Below are positions 18,431 to 26,287 of a stretch of 64,000 nt of DNA, one piece after another. The DNA comes from Streptomyces sp. NBC_01304. Lineage in GTDB: Bacteria; Actinomycetota; Actinomycetes; Streptomycetales; Streptomycetaceae. The notes beneath the pieces are model-generated. The model had not been told where the DNA came from, made no database searches, and worked only from the letters and a program-made list of their open reading frames with translations. The stretch is from NCBI RefSeq assembly GCF_035975855.1, contig NZ_CP109055.1, positions 2,418,001 to 2,482,000 on the forward strand, in the 5' to 3' direction. Position 1 is the stretch's first letter. Each line of letters begins with the position of its first letter. A program made the position numbers and the translations under genes.

Positions 18431-18523
18431 GCCGTCGGCGTCGTCGCGCGTGGGCGACGGTGGTTGGCCGTGGCCAGGACGTCGTCGACGCCACCGCGCG
18501 GCGCGGTGGTCGCACGATCAAGG

Positions 18524-18535
18524 GAACGTATGTTC
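18524..18535 (+). promoter_or_regulatory. LexA (SOS) box, GAACGTATGTTC
   Basis: This 12-mer matches every position of the Gram-positive LexA consensus GAACRNRYGTTC and is a near-perfect palindrome. It lies 32 bases before the ATG of the Rv2578c-type radical SAM gene, where it would overlap the promoter, and also in front of the divergent small frame. Regulation by LexA is inferred; from memory, the mycobacterial splB homologue (Rv2578c) is a member of published LexA regulons. Confidence 0.8.
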
Positions 18536-18567
18536 TATTCTCTGATCAGTGCTACCGAGGAGACACC

Positions 18568-19614
18568 ATGCGCTGGGACAACCTGACCGACACCGCGCGG
18601 GACGACGCCGCGCTCTTCGGTGCGGACGCGGTGACCACCAGGACCTTCGACACCCCCGAGTTCCGGGGCATCACCTTCCACGAAATACGGGCCCGGTCGA
18701 TCGTCAACCGCGTGCCCGGCGCCTCCCGCATGCCCTTCGAGTGGACGGTGAATCCGTACCGAGGCTGCTCACACGCGTGTGTCTACTGTTTCGCCCGCAA
18801 GACCCACAGCTACCTCGACCTCGACACCGGCCTCGGCTTCGACTCCCAGATCGTGGTGAAGGTCAACGCCCCGGAGCTCCTTCGCCACCAGCTCGCCTCG
18901 CGCCGCTGGCACGGCGAGCACATCGCGATGGGCACCAACGTCGACTGCTATCAGCGCGCCGAGGGCCGTTACCGCCTGATGCCGGGCATCATCGCGGCCC
19001 TGCGCGACCACGCGAACCCCTTCTCGATCCTGACCAAGGGCACGCTGATCCTGCGCGACCTCGACCTCCTGCGGCAGGCGGCCGCCGTCACCGAGGTCGG
19101 CATCTCGGTCTCGGTCGGCTTCACGGACACCGCCCTGTGGCGCACCGTCGAGCCGGGCACCCCCTCCCCCGAGCGCCGCCTGGACGTCGTGCGCACGCTC
19201 ACCGAGCACGGCATCGGGTGCGGCGTCCTGATGGCCCCGGTCATCCCGTTCCTCGGCGACTCGCCGGACCAACTGCGCGCCACGGTGCGGGCGATCGCCG
19301 CTTCGGGCGCCACCTCGGTCACGCCGCTGGTGCTGCATCTGCGGCCAGGCGCGCGCGAGTGGTTCATGGCGTGGCTGGCCGAGCACCACCCGTATCTCGT
19401 ACGCCGCTACGAGCGGTTGTACGCGGAGGGGGCGTACGCCCCGAAGTGGTACCAGCGCCGGATCACCCGCCATGTGCACGAGCTGGCCCAGGAGTTCGGC
19501 ATCGGCCCCTGGCAGCCGGGGGCGGCCCGGCAGCTGCCGCCACCGCGCGCGGGCGAGCGGCCGACCGAGCAGGCGGCGGCCACCACCGAACCCACCCAGC
19601 TCACCCTGCTCTGA
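18568..19614 (+). CDS. Rv2578c-family radical SAM protein (SplB-like)
   Basis: A 348-residue radical SAM enzyme. The 4Fe-4S cysteines are Cys67, Cys71 and Cys74 in RGCSHACVYCFARKTH, followed by a TIM-barrel with GTNVDCYQRAEGRYR and ILTKGTLILRDLDLL. It belongs to the actinobacterial group annotated as Rv2578c or spore-photoproduct-lyase-like; a repair role is plausible but not proven in Streptomyces. The start ATG 18568 has GAGGAGA upstream. A perfect LexA box at 18524-18535 indicates DNA-damage induction. The C-terminal tail rich in Pro and Thr is not conserved. Confidence 0.88.
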   Translation: MRWDNLTDTARDDAALFGADAVTTRTFDTPEFRGITFHEIRARSIVNRVPGASRMPFEWTVNPYRGCSHACVYCFARKTHSYLDLDTGLGFDSQIVVKVNAPELLRHQLASRRWHGEHIAMGTNVDCYQRAEGRYRLMPGIIAALRDHANPFSILTKGTLILRDLDLLRQAAAVTEVGISVSVGFTDTALWRTVEPGTPSPERRLDVVRTLTEHGIGCGVLMAPVIPFLGDSPDQLRATVRAIAASGATSVTPLVLHLRPGAREWFMAWLAEHHPYLVRRYERLYAEGAYAPKWYQRRITRHVHELAQEFGIGPWQPGAARQLPPPRAGERPTEQAAATTEPTQLTLL

Positions 19615-19749
19615 CACGCCCCGAATACCTCGCGCATTCCCCAATCCGGTCAACTCTCAGCAGAACATGCCCTTCCGGGCGCCTTTTCCGGCACGATGCG
19701 GCTCGGGCTGTGGCATGCACAGTCAGAACCCTCCATCTCGGGAGGCCAG

Positions 19750-21330
19750 ATGAAGAGAAGCGCAGTCGCGCTGGCCGGTGCCTTCGCACTGGCGGGCGGG
19801 CTCCTCACGGCGGCCCCGTCCGCGGCCGGCAGCGACACCCAGGCCGCGCGCACCTCGCTGAAGTGGGCCGACTGTTCGACCAAGGACTATCCGACTCTGC
19901 AGTGTTCCTCGCTGAAGGTGCCGCTGGACCACAGGCACCCCGACGGCAAGAAGATCACCCTCGCGCTGTCGCGCGTCAAGCACACGGCGAAGACGTACCA
20001 GGGTCCGCTGCTCGTCAACCCCGGCGGCCCCGGTGCCAGCGGGCTCACGCTGGCCGGGTTCGTGGCGGGCTCGCTGCCGAAGAAGGTGGCGGCGCAGTAC
20101 GACGTGATCGGCTTCGACCCGCGCGGCGTCGGCAAGAGCCAGCCCGCGCTCAACTGCAGGCCCGGGCACTTCGCGCCGGTGCGGCCCGACTCGGTGCCGA
20201 GCACCGGAAAGATCGAGAAGGCCAACCTGGACCGGGTGAAGGCCTTCGCGGCGGCCTGCGGCAAGAAGTACGGCGGGCTGCTGAAGTACATCGACACGGT
20301 CAGCGCGGTCAGGGACATGGACGCCATCCGCAAGGCCCTGGGCGCGAAGCAGATCAACTACTTCGGCTACTCGTACGGGACCTATCTGGGCGCCGTGTAC
20401 GCGAAGCTCTACCCGGAGCGGGTGCGGCGCGCGGTGCTCGACTCGATCGTCGACCCGACCGGCGTCTGGTACGAGGACAACCTCGACCAGGACCACGCCT
20501 TCGACTCCCGGCACAAGGCCTTCGCCGCCTGGGTGGCCAAGCACGACAAGACGTACAAGCTCGGCACCGATCCCGCCGAGGTCGAGGCCAAGTGGTACGC
20601 GATGCGCGCGGCCCTCGCCAAGAAGCCCGCGGGCAAGAAGGTCGGCGCGAGCGAGCTCGAGGACACCTTCGTCCCCGGCGGCTACTTCAACGGCTACTGG
20701 CCGTACCTGGCCGAGGCGTTCGCGGCGTACGTGAACAAGAAGGACGCCGACCCGCTGGTGGAGGCGTACGAGAACTTCGCGGCCGTCGACGCGGCCGGTG
20801 ACAACGGCTACTCGATCTACGCGGCGGTCCAGTGCCGCGACGCGTGGTGGCCCCGCGACTGGGGGCAGTGGCAGCACGACAACTGGAAGGCGCACGAGAA
20901 GGCGCCCTTCATGGCCTGGAACAACGCCTGGTACAACGCGCCGTGTGCCTTCTGGCCCACGGGCTCGCTGAACCCGACGAACGTCTCCAACCACAAGCTG
21001 CCGCCCGTGCTGCTCTTCCAGGCGACCGACGACGCGGCGACTCCGTACGAGGGCGGCGTCACCGTCCACCGCAAGCTACGCGGATCCAGCCTGGTGGTCG
21101 AGGAAGGCGGCGGCAACCACGGCATCACACTGAGCGGAAACGCCTGCCTGGACGGGTACTTGGCCGACTATCTGGCCACGGGCAAGGTCCCGCGCGGCGA
21201 CGGCCACGGGGACGCGGACGCGGTGTGCGCGACCCTGCCGGACCCGGAGCCGCTGAAGGCCAAGGCCGCGAGCACGGCCGCCCCCGGCAGCCCTTCCGTG
21301 CTGCACGGGCTGCTGGGCTTCCGGTCGTGA
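19750..21330 (+). CDS. Secreted tripeptidyl aminopeptidase-type alpha/beta hydrolase (S33/TAP-like)
   Basis: A 526-residue exported serine peptidase. The N-terminus (MKRSAVALAGAFALAGGLLTAAPSAAG) is a signal peptide with a probable cut after about residue 27. The oxyanion region is LLVNPGGPGASG, the nucleophile Ser208 lies in FGYSYGTYLG, the acid in LLFQATDDAATPYEG, and the His in GGGNHGITLSGNACLDGYL at the C-terminal TAP-like domain. It resembles the Streptomyces tripeptidyl aminopeptidases that trim secreted proproteins and feed extracellular proteolysis. The start ATG 19750 follows GGGAGG closely. Repeat copy B lies 40 bases after the stop. Confidence 0.9.
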   Translation: MKRSAVALAGAFALAGGLLTAAPSAAGSDTQAARTSLKWADCSTKDYPTLQCSSLKVPLDHRHPDGKKITLALSRVKHTAKTYQGPLLVNPGGPGASGLTLAGFVAGSLPKKVAAQYDVIGFDPRGVGKSQPALNCRPGHFAPVRPDSVPSTGKIEKANLDRVKAFAAACGKKYGGLLKYIDTVSAVRDMDAIRKALGAKQINYFGYSYGTYLGAVYAKLYPERVRRAVLDSIVDPTGVWYEDNLDQDHAFDSRHKAFAAWVAKHDKTYKLGTDPAEVEAKWYAMRAALAKKPAGKKVGASELEDTFVPGGYFNGYWPYLAEAFAAYVNKKDADPLVEAYENFAAVDAAGDNGYSIYAAVQCRDAWWPRDWGQWQHDNWKAHEKAPFMAWNNAWYNAPCAFWPTGSLNPTNVSNHKLPPVLLFQATDDAATPYEGGVTVHRKLRGSSLVVEEGGGNHGITLSGNACLDGYLADYLATGKVPRGDGHGDADAVCATLPDPEPLKAKAASTAAPGSPSVLHGLLGFRS

Positions 21331-21368
21331 CCGGCTGACAACTGTTCGATGACTGGCTGATCACCGGC

Positions 21369-21492
21369 CCCGGGAAATTTCCTCAAGCGCCGGACGGGCT
21401 GACGAATCAGCCCGTCCGGCGTTTGAGGACAAAGGGGGCCAGGGGCGAAGCCCCAGTCGTCGAAGACTTTCGGGAAGGGGCGGGGTGGGGAC
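21369..21492. repeat. Composite palindromic intergenic element, copy B (one flank truncated)
   Basis: The core inverted repeat is at 21381-21402 and 21407-21428, 22-bp arms with one mismatch around a 4-base loop. The right flank has a GGGGCGAAGCCCC mini-hairpin and ends CGGGAAGGGGCGGGGTGGGG, like the other copies. The left flank is cut to CCCCGGGAAATTT. It lies between two plus-strand genes, so it probably terminates the aminopeptidase transcript. Confidence 0.85.
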
Positions 21493-21539
21493 TCGTAAAG
21501 CACTTGCACCACCGCCCACTGAAGGCAAAGGCTGCCCCC

Positions 21540-22085
21540 ATGGACGTGCACATCCGTGAGATGACCGAAGCAGACTGCGACGCCGTGGCCGAGATCCGGG
21601 TCCGGGGCTGGCAGGCCGCGTACCGGGGACTGATCCCCCAGGCACACCTCGACGCGATGAGCGTCGAGGAGGACGCGGCCCGCCGCCGCGAACTGTGGGC
21701 CGACCGCAACAGCACCGTCACGAACCTGATCGCGGAGCGGAACGGCACCCCTGTCGGCTGGGCCGCATACGGCCCGTACCGCACGGACGGCCCCTACCCG
21801 AACGATCCCCGGCGCACCGCCGACGGCGAGTTGTACGCGATCTACGTACACCCCGGCGAGTACGGCGGCGGCATCGGCCAGGCCCTCATGGCCGAGACCC
21901 TGACCCGTGCGACGGCCGCCGGATACCCCACGCTCTACCTCTGGGTCCTCACCGGCAACGCCCGCGCCCGCCGCTTCTACGAGCACGCCGGCTTCCACGC
22001 GGACGGCGTCGAGGAGCCCTTCGAGGTGGACGGGGAGCCCGTGCCCGAGATGCGGTACGCGCAGGTCGTCGGGGATCTACGCTGA
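21540..22085 (+). CDS. GNAT-family N-acetyltransferase
   Basis: A 181-residue single GNAT domain. The N-terminal VHIREMTEADCDAVAEIRVRGWQAAYRGLIP and the acetyl-CoA-binding region LYAIYVHPGEYGGGIGQALM (with a Gly-rich Q/RxxGxG/A-type loop as GEYGGGIGQ) are followed by LYLWVLTGNARARRFYEHAGF. It is the RimI-like small-molecule or protein acetyltransferase type; the substrate is unknown. ATG 21540 was chosen because it opens the domain exactly. The HEAT-repeat gene starts 4 bases after the stop, so the two are co-transcribed. Confidence 0.88.
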   Translation: MDVHIREMTEADCDAVAEIRVRGWQAAYRGLIPQAHLDAMSVEEDAARRRELWADRNSTVTNLIAERNGTPVGWAAYGPYRTDGPYPNDPRRTADGELYAIYVHPGEYGGGIGQALMAETLTRATAAGYPTLYLWVLTGNARARRFYEHAGFHADGVEEPFEVDGEPVPEMRYAQVVGDLR

Positions 22086-22089
22086 CTTC

Positions 22090-22665
22090 ATGGACCCGGA
22101 GTCGCGAGCCGTCACGGAGCGCTTACGCCAAGAGGCAGGCGCCACACCCGAGTTCGAGCGGCTGCGCTCGACCCAGGACCTGGACGCGCTCGCCCGTGTC
22201 CTGACCGAGCCCGAACGGCCGCTGTGGGCCAGGGAGATGGCCGCCGTTCGGCTCGGCAACGCCCGCGACGCACGGGCCTTCGAGACCCTCGTGCTGCTGC
22301 TCAACCACCGCGAACCCGACCGCTGCGCCGCCGCCGCCGGGGCCCTGGCCCGGCTCGGCGACCCGCGCACGGCACGCGCGGCCGCGGCCCTCGCCACCAA
22401 TGAACTCCGCGTCGCCTACGCGCTGCACCCGGTGCGGCTGCTCACCGCACTGCGCGCTCCCGAGTCCGCGCCCGCGCTCATCACCACCCTGGAGCGCCGG
22501 CTGGCCAAGCCGCACGACCCTTACTGGCGGGTGGCGCTCGCCTGCGTGGAGGGCCTCGGCTCACTCGGCGACCCGCGCGCCGCGCACGTACTGAAGGCGG
22601 CCTGCGCCCACCCCCGCCTCATGGCGGCGGCCGCGGGCGCCCTGGAGCGGGTCCGGCCGGCCTGA
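22090..22665 (+). CDS. HEAT-repeat protein with an in-frame TTA codon
   Basis: A 191-residue all-helical protein built of HEAT/PBS-lyase repeats, seen in the regular pattern LWAREMAAVRLGNARDARAFE, DRCAAAAGALARLGDPRTARA and VALACVEGLGSLGDPRAAHV. Such repeats are protein-interaction scaffolds. Codon 12 (22123-22125) is TTA, very rare in Streptomyces and read only by the bldA tRNA, so translation may be limited to late growth. It is encoded 4 bases after the GNAT gene. Some databases label homologues adenylosuccinate lyase, but no lyase signature is present. Confidence 0.8.
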   Translation: MDPESRAVTERLRQEAGATPEFERLRSTQDLDALARVLTEPERPLWAREMAAVRLGNARDARAFETLVLLLNHREPDRCAAAAGALARLGDPRTARAAAALATNELRVAYALHPVRLLTALRAPESAPALITTLERRLAKPHDPYWRVALACVEGLGSLGDPRAAHVLKAACAHPRLMAAAAGALERVRPA

Positions 22666-23115
22666 GCCCCGGCCCGAGCCCCGGCCTGAGCCCCTGCCCG
22701 CAAAGCTCTCGGAGCGACGCAGGTCACAAAGTCCGGGGTCTGGTGCGCTCGTTACTGGCGAGTTAAGCTCAATCGAGCGGGTGCAGGGAATCCCCACAGC
22801 ATCCGCGTCTCTCGGCGGCCTGGTGACGCAGCCGCCGCGAGTGTTGTCGGTTTCGGTATCGCACGGCGCTTGTGAGCGCCGCGCACGCACTACGCGTACG
22901 ACGTGGCCCGGGGACAGGGCCCGTCGCTCCTTCACCGGGCTCCCGGCGCTCTCCGCCGGTCTGCCGACGCTCTTCGTCGGCCTGTTAAGCGCCCGGACAC
23001 GACACGCAACTCCCGTATGCGGCACGCCCGTTGACCCACCTCGCCGTGGAGTCGTACGGCCGGCTGCTCGCGTACGCCCTCTCAGTCGTCACCCTCACCA
23101 TTCCTGGAGTCCGCG
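22666..23115. other. 450-bp leader upstream of the 3-hydroxyacyl-CoA dehydrogenase gene
   Basis: No credible gene is seen. Around the preceding stop codon is a short tandem of GAGCCCCGGCC-like units (about 22664-22698). A candidate operator, TTACTGGCGAGTTAA (22752-22766), is close to the TTACTNGCNAGTAA-type sites seen before actinobacterial fatty-acid genes, with one extra base. CGGGCTCCCGGCGCTCTCCGCCGG-like G+C-rich stretches downstream could fold, but I cannot assign a structure. A long untranslated leader is possible. Confidence 0.4.
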
Positions 23116-24900
23116 ATGGACCGTCCCTCCCTGCAGACCGTTGCCGTGATCGGCCTCGGCACGATGGGCACCGGAATTGCCGAAGTCCTGGCCCGCGCCG
23201 GCCGCGAGGTCATCGGCATCGACATCAGCGCGACCGCGGCCACCCAGGCCGTCGCCGCCCTCGAGGCCTCGACCGCGCGTGCGGTGCAGCGCGAGCGCCT
23301 CACCGAGCAGGAGCGGCGCGACGCCCTCGCCCGCTTCCGCACCTTCAGCGATCTGCAGGCGGCGGCCGACGCCGATCTCGTGATCGAGGTCGTGCCGGAG
23401 TCGTACGAGATCAAGAACCAGGTCTTCCGTGAGCTGGACACCGTCGTGCGCCCGGACGCCATCCTCGCCACCGGCACCAACGCGCTGTCCGTGACCCGCC
23501 TCGCCGCCGACTCCTCGCGCCCCGAGCGCGTGCTCGGGATGCACTTCTTCAACCCGGCCCCGGCGATGAAGCTCGTCGAGATCGTGTCCTCCGTGCTCAC
23601 CGACCCGCAGGCCGTCGAGGCGGTCACCGCGCTCGCCCTCGACCTGGGCAAGGAGCCGGTCTCGGTCGGCGACCGGCCGGGCTTCGTCGCGGACGGGCTG
23701 CTCTTCGGCTACCTCAACCAGGCGGCCGCGATGTACGAGGCCAAGTACGCCTCGCGCGAGGACATCGACGCCGCGATGAAGCTGGGCTGCGGACTCCCGA
23801 TGGGCCCGCTCGCGCTGCTCGACATGATCGGCATCGACACCGCGCGCACGGTCCTGGACGCGATGTACTCGGCGTCCCGGGACCGCCTGCACGCCCCGGC
23901 GCCGATCCTCAAGCAGCTCAGCGAGGCGGGCCTGACCGGGCGCAAGTCGGGGCGCGGCTTCTACACGTACGAGGCGCCGGGCGGCGCGACCGTCGTGCGC
24001 GACGCGCTCACCCCGCTGGCCGACGCCCAGCTCACGCCGGGCCGGACGGTCTCCTCGGTGGGCGTCGCGGGCTCCGGCACGATGGCGTCCGGCATCGCGG
24101 AGGTCTTCGCCAAGGCGGGCTACGCGGTCGTCCTCGCGGCCCGCAGCCTGGAGAAGGCCGAGACCGCCAAGTCCCGTATTTCCAAGTCCCTTTCGCGCTC
24201 TGTCGACAAGGGCCGGATGACCGCCGAGGCCCGCGCGGAGACCCTGGAGCGCATCACGCCGGCCGGTTCCTACGACGCCTTCGCCGACGTCGACCTGGCG
24301 CTCGAGGCGGTCGCCGAGGACCTGGAGATCAAGCAGCAGCTGTTCGCCACCTTCGACAAGGTGTGCAAGCCGGGCGCGGTCCTCGCCACGACCACGTCCT
24401 CGCTGCCCGTCGTCGCCTGCGCCCGCGCCACCTCGCGCCCGCAGGACGTGATCGGCATGCACTTCTTCAACCCGGCCCCCGCGATGAAGCTGGTCGAGGT
24501 CGTGCGCACGGTCCTGACCACCGACGACGTCCACGCCACGGCCCGCGAGGTGTGCACGAAGATCCGCAAGCACGCGGTGGACTGCGGCGACCGGGCCGGC
24601 TTCATCGTGAACGCGCTGCTCTTCCCGTACCTCAACAACGCGATCAAGATGGTGCAGGAGCACTACGCGACCCTCGACGACATCGACGCCGCGATGAAGC
24701 TGGGCGGCGGCTACCCGATGGGCCCCTTCGAGCTCCTCGACGTGGTCGGCCTGGACGTCTCCCTCGCCATCGAGAAGGTCCTGCACCGCGAGTTCCGCGA
24801 CCCGGGCCTGGCCCCGGCGCCGCTCCTGGAACACCTCGTCGCTGCGGGCTGCCTGGGCCGCAAGACGGGGCGCGGCTTCCGCGAATATGCCCGGCGCTGA
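23116..24900 (+). CDS. Duplicated 3-hydroxyacyl-CoA (3-hydroxybutyryl-CoA) dehydrogenase
   Basis: A 594-residue protein made of two complete copies of the short 3-hydroxyacyl-CoA dehydrogenase. Copy 1 has its NAD-binding loop VIGLGTMGTGIAEVLARAG at about residue 10, and copy 2 has VAGSGTMASGIAEVFAKAG at about 318. Both contain the substrate region GMHFFNPAPAMKLVE and the C-terminal dimerisation half with AAMKLG.G.PMGP. Single-module homologues of about 285 residues form dimers, so this chain may be an internal pseudo-dimer. It makes acetoacetyl-CoA/3-hydroxybutyryl-CoA conversions that lead to crotonyl-CoA, the substrate of ccr downstream. ATG 23116 follows CTGGAG. Confidence 0.9.
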   Translation: MDRPSLQTVAVIGLGTMGTGIAEVLARAGREVIGIDISATAATQAVAALEASTARAVQRERLTEQERRDALARFRTFSDLQAAADADLVIEVVPESYEIKNQVFRELDTVVRPDAILATGTNALSVTRLAADSSRPERVLGMHFFNPAPAMKLVEIVSSVLTDPQAVEAVTALALDLGKEPVSVGDRPGFVADGLLFGYLNQAAAMYEAKYASREDIDAAMKLGCGLPMGPLALLDMIGIDTARTVLDAMYSASRDRLHAPAPILKQLSEAGLTGRKSGRGFYTYEAPGGATVVRDALTPLADAQLTPGRTVSSVGVAGSGTMASGIAEVFAKAGYAVVLAARSLEKAETAKSRISKSLSRSVDKGRMTAEARAETLERITPAGSYDAFADVDLALEAVAEDLEIKQQLFATFDKVCKPGAVLATTTSSLPVVACARATSRPQDVIGMHFFNPAPAMKLVEVVRTVLTTDDVHATAREVCTKIRKHAVDCGDRAGFIVNALLFPYLNNAIKMVQEHYATLDDIDAAMKLGGGYPMGPFELLDVVGLDVSLAIEKVLHREFRDPGLAPAPLLEHLVAAGCLGRKTGRGFREYARR

Positions 24901-24914
24901 GGTCCACACGGACT

Positions 24915-24950
24915 GGGGCGGGCTGCTTGAACCGTCAAGCAGCCCCGTCC
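24915..24950 (+). terminator. Hairpin terminator after the dehydrogenase gene
   Basis: GGCTGCTTGA (24921-24930), a 4-base loop ACCG, and TCAAGCAGCC (24935-24944) form a perfect 10-bp stem starting 20 bases after the stop codon. G+C-rich sequence on both sides extends it with mismatches. There is no T-run, as is usual for Streptomyces terminators. Confidence 0.65.
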
Positions 24951-24965
24951 CGGATCCGGTACCAG

Positions 24966-24979
24966 CTGCGTATATGCAG
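24966..24979 (+). promoter_or_regulatory. Candidate operator CTGCGTATATGCAG before the tetR gene
   Basis: A short near-palindrome (CTGC/GCAG arms around an AT-rich GTATAT) lies 12 bases before ATG 24992. It overlaps the only AT-rich stretch that could be a -10 region. TetR regulators usually bind such sites in their own promoter, so autoregulation is a reasonable guess, not shown. Confidence 0.4.
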
Positions 24980-24991
24980 TACGTTCATGCC

Positions 24992-25804
24992 ATGCCCAAG
25001 GCCGCCAAGTCATCCCGCACGCCCGCATCCCCCGACGCTCCCGAGAGCGCAGCCGGCTCTCGCGCCGCCGCACAGCGCCTCAAGATGCGCCGGGAACTGG
25101 CGGCCGCGGCGATGGAGCTCTTCTCCACCAAGGGCTACGAGGCGACGACCGTCGACGAGATCGCCGCGACGGCCGGGGTCGCGCGGCGGACCTTCTTCCG
25201 GCACTTCCGCTCCAAGGAAGAGGCGATCTTCCCGGACCACGACGACACGTTGATCCGCGCGGAGGCGGTGCTCAACGCGGCGCCGCCGCACGAGCATCCG
25301 CTGGACACGGTGTGCCGGGGCATCAAGGAAGTCATGAAGATGTACGCGGCCTCGCCGGCCGTGTCCGTGGAGCGCTACCGCCTGACCCGCGAGGTCCCGA
25401 CGCTGCGGGAGCGCGAGATCGCGTCGGTGGCCCGCTACGAACGCCTCTTCACGCGCTACCTGCTCGGCCACTTCGACGAGCAGGCCCACCACGACGGCAA
25501 CGACGACCCGCTGCTCGCGGAGGTCGCCGCGTCGGCCGTTGTCACGGCCCACAACCACGTGCTGCGGCGCTGGCTCCGGGCCGGGGGCCAGGGCGACGTG
25601 GAGAACCAGCTGGACCACGCCTTCGCGATCGTCCGCCGGACGTTCGGCACGGGGATCGGGGCGGGGCGCGGCCCCGAGCCCCGTTCGACCCCTGCGGCGT
25701 CGCTTGCCGCGCAGGGCGAGGTTCTGGTCACGGTGGCCCGTACCGATGCGCCTTTGCATGAGGTCATGCGCACGATCGAGTCGGCTCTGCGGGAACGTTC
25801 TTAA
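24992..25804 (+). CDS. TetR-family transcriptional regulator
   Basis: A 270-residue regulator. The helix-turn-helix domain spans about residues 30-80, with RRELAAAAMELFSTKGYEATTVDEIAATAGVARRTFFRHF broken across its three helices. A ligand-binding C-terminal domain follows, with a low-complexity Pro/Ala stretch near residue 230. It lies between the dehydrogenase gene and the ethylmalonyl-CoA operon, so control of crotonyl-CoA metabolism in response to an acyl-CoA is likely. ATG 24992 (MPKAAKSS) is preferred; ATG 24974 would add six residues. Its stop codon touches palindromic repeat copy C. Confidence 0.85.
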   Translation: MPKAAKSSRTPASPDAPESAAGSRAAAQRLKMRRELAAAAMELFSTKGYEATTVDEIAATAGVARRTFFRHFRSKEEAIFPDHDDTLIRAEAVLNAAPPHEHPLDTVCRGIKEVMKMYAASPAVSVERYRLTREVPTLREREIASVARYERLFTRYLLGHFDEQAHHDGNDDPLLAEVAASAVVTAHNHVLRRWLRAGGQGDVENQLDHAFAIVRRTFGTGIGAGRGPEPRSTPAASLAAQGEVLVTVARTDAPLHEVMRTIESALRERS

Positions 25805-25990
25805 TCCCCCACCCCGCCCCTTCCCGAAATCCTCCGGAGGCCGGGGGCTGCGCCCCCAGACCCGCTTGTCCTCAAACGCCGGACGGGCTGATTCATGGCT
25901 GATGCATCAGCCATGAATCAGCCCGTCCGGCGTTTGAGGACATCTTTTTAAGCCGGCGGCAGCCTTTCGGGAAGGGGCGGGGTGGGGGGG
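25805..25990. repeat. Composite palindromic intergenic element, copy C
   Basis: The core is a perfect 76-bp palindrome without loop, arms 25867-25904 and 25905-25942. It is longer than in copies A and D because GGCTGATG/CATCAGCC has been added at the centre. The left flank has CCCCGCCCCTTCCCG and a GGGGGCTGCGCCCCC mini-hairpin; the right flank is the AGCCGGCGGCAGCC type found in copies A and D, ending CGGGAAGGGGCGGGG. It begins directly at the tetR stop codon and is the likely terminator. Confidence 0.9.
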
Positions 25991-26061
25991 ACGTCTGAGA
26001 CCGCACCACCCCTGACCTGCACTGATCGATCATCGTTCATTAATTCGCGGCACCCAGTGTC

Positions 26062-26090
26062 TTGCCACCTGGCACGGCGTGCCATACGTT
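26062..26090 (+). promoter_or_regulatory. Candidate promoter with embedded operator upstream of ccr
   Basis: TTGCCA (26062-26067), a 17-base spacer and TACGTT (26085-26090) have the spacing of a housekeeping promoter. The spacer contains a perfect inverted repeat, TGGCAC-GGC-GTGCCA (26070-26084). A repressor bound there would block RNA polymerase; the TetR protein encoded just upstream is the obvious candidate. The start of ccr is about 190 bases downstream. No gene is seen between the repeat copy C and ccr. Confidence 0.45.
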
Positions 26091-26287
26091 GAGGGAAGTC
26101 GAAGGGCGGCTGTCCCACAGCCAAATCCGCCCCCACGACGCCTGCGTCACAGGCAACCTCCCGCGCCCACCAAAGCGCTGCCGCAACACCCCCGCCGAAC
26201 CGACGGCACACCTCCACCGCAGCACCCCGACGTAACCCTCAAGCGCCGACCCTCAGAACAAAAGGCGCTCACCGCCGGAGGCAACCC

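Noticed and set aside
22090..22665. Adenosylcobalamin- or bilin-lyase-type enzyme because of PBS-lyase-like repeats
   Set aside because: Only HEAT repeats are present; the helical pattern is a scaffold and no catalytic residues can be named.
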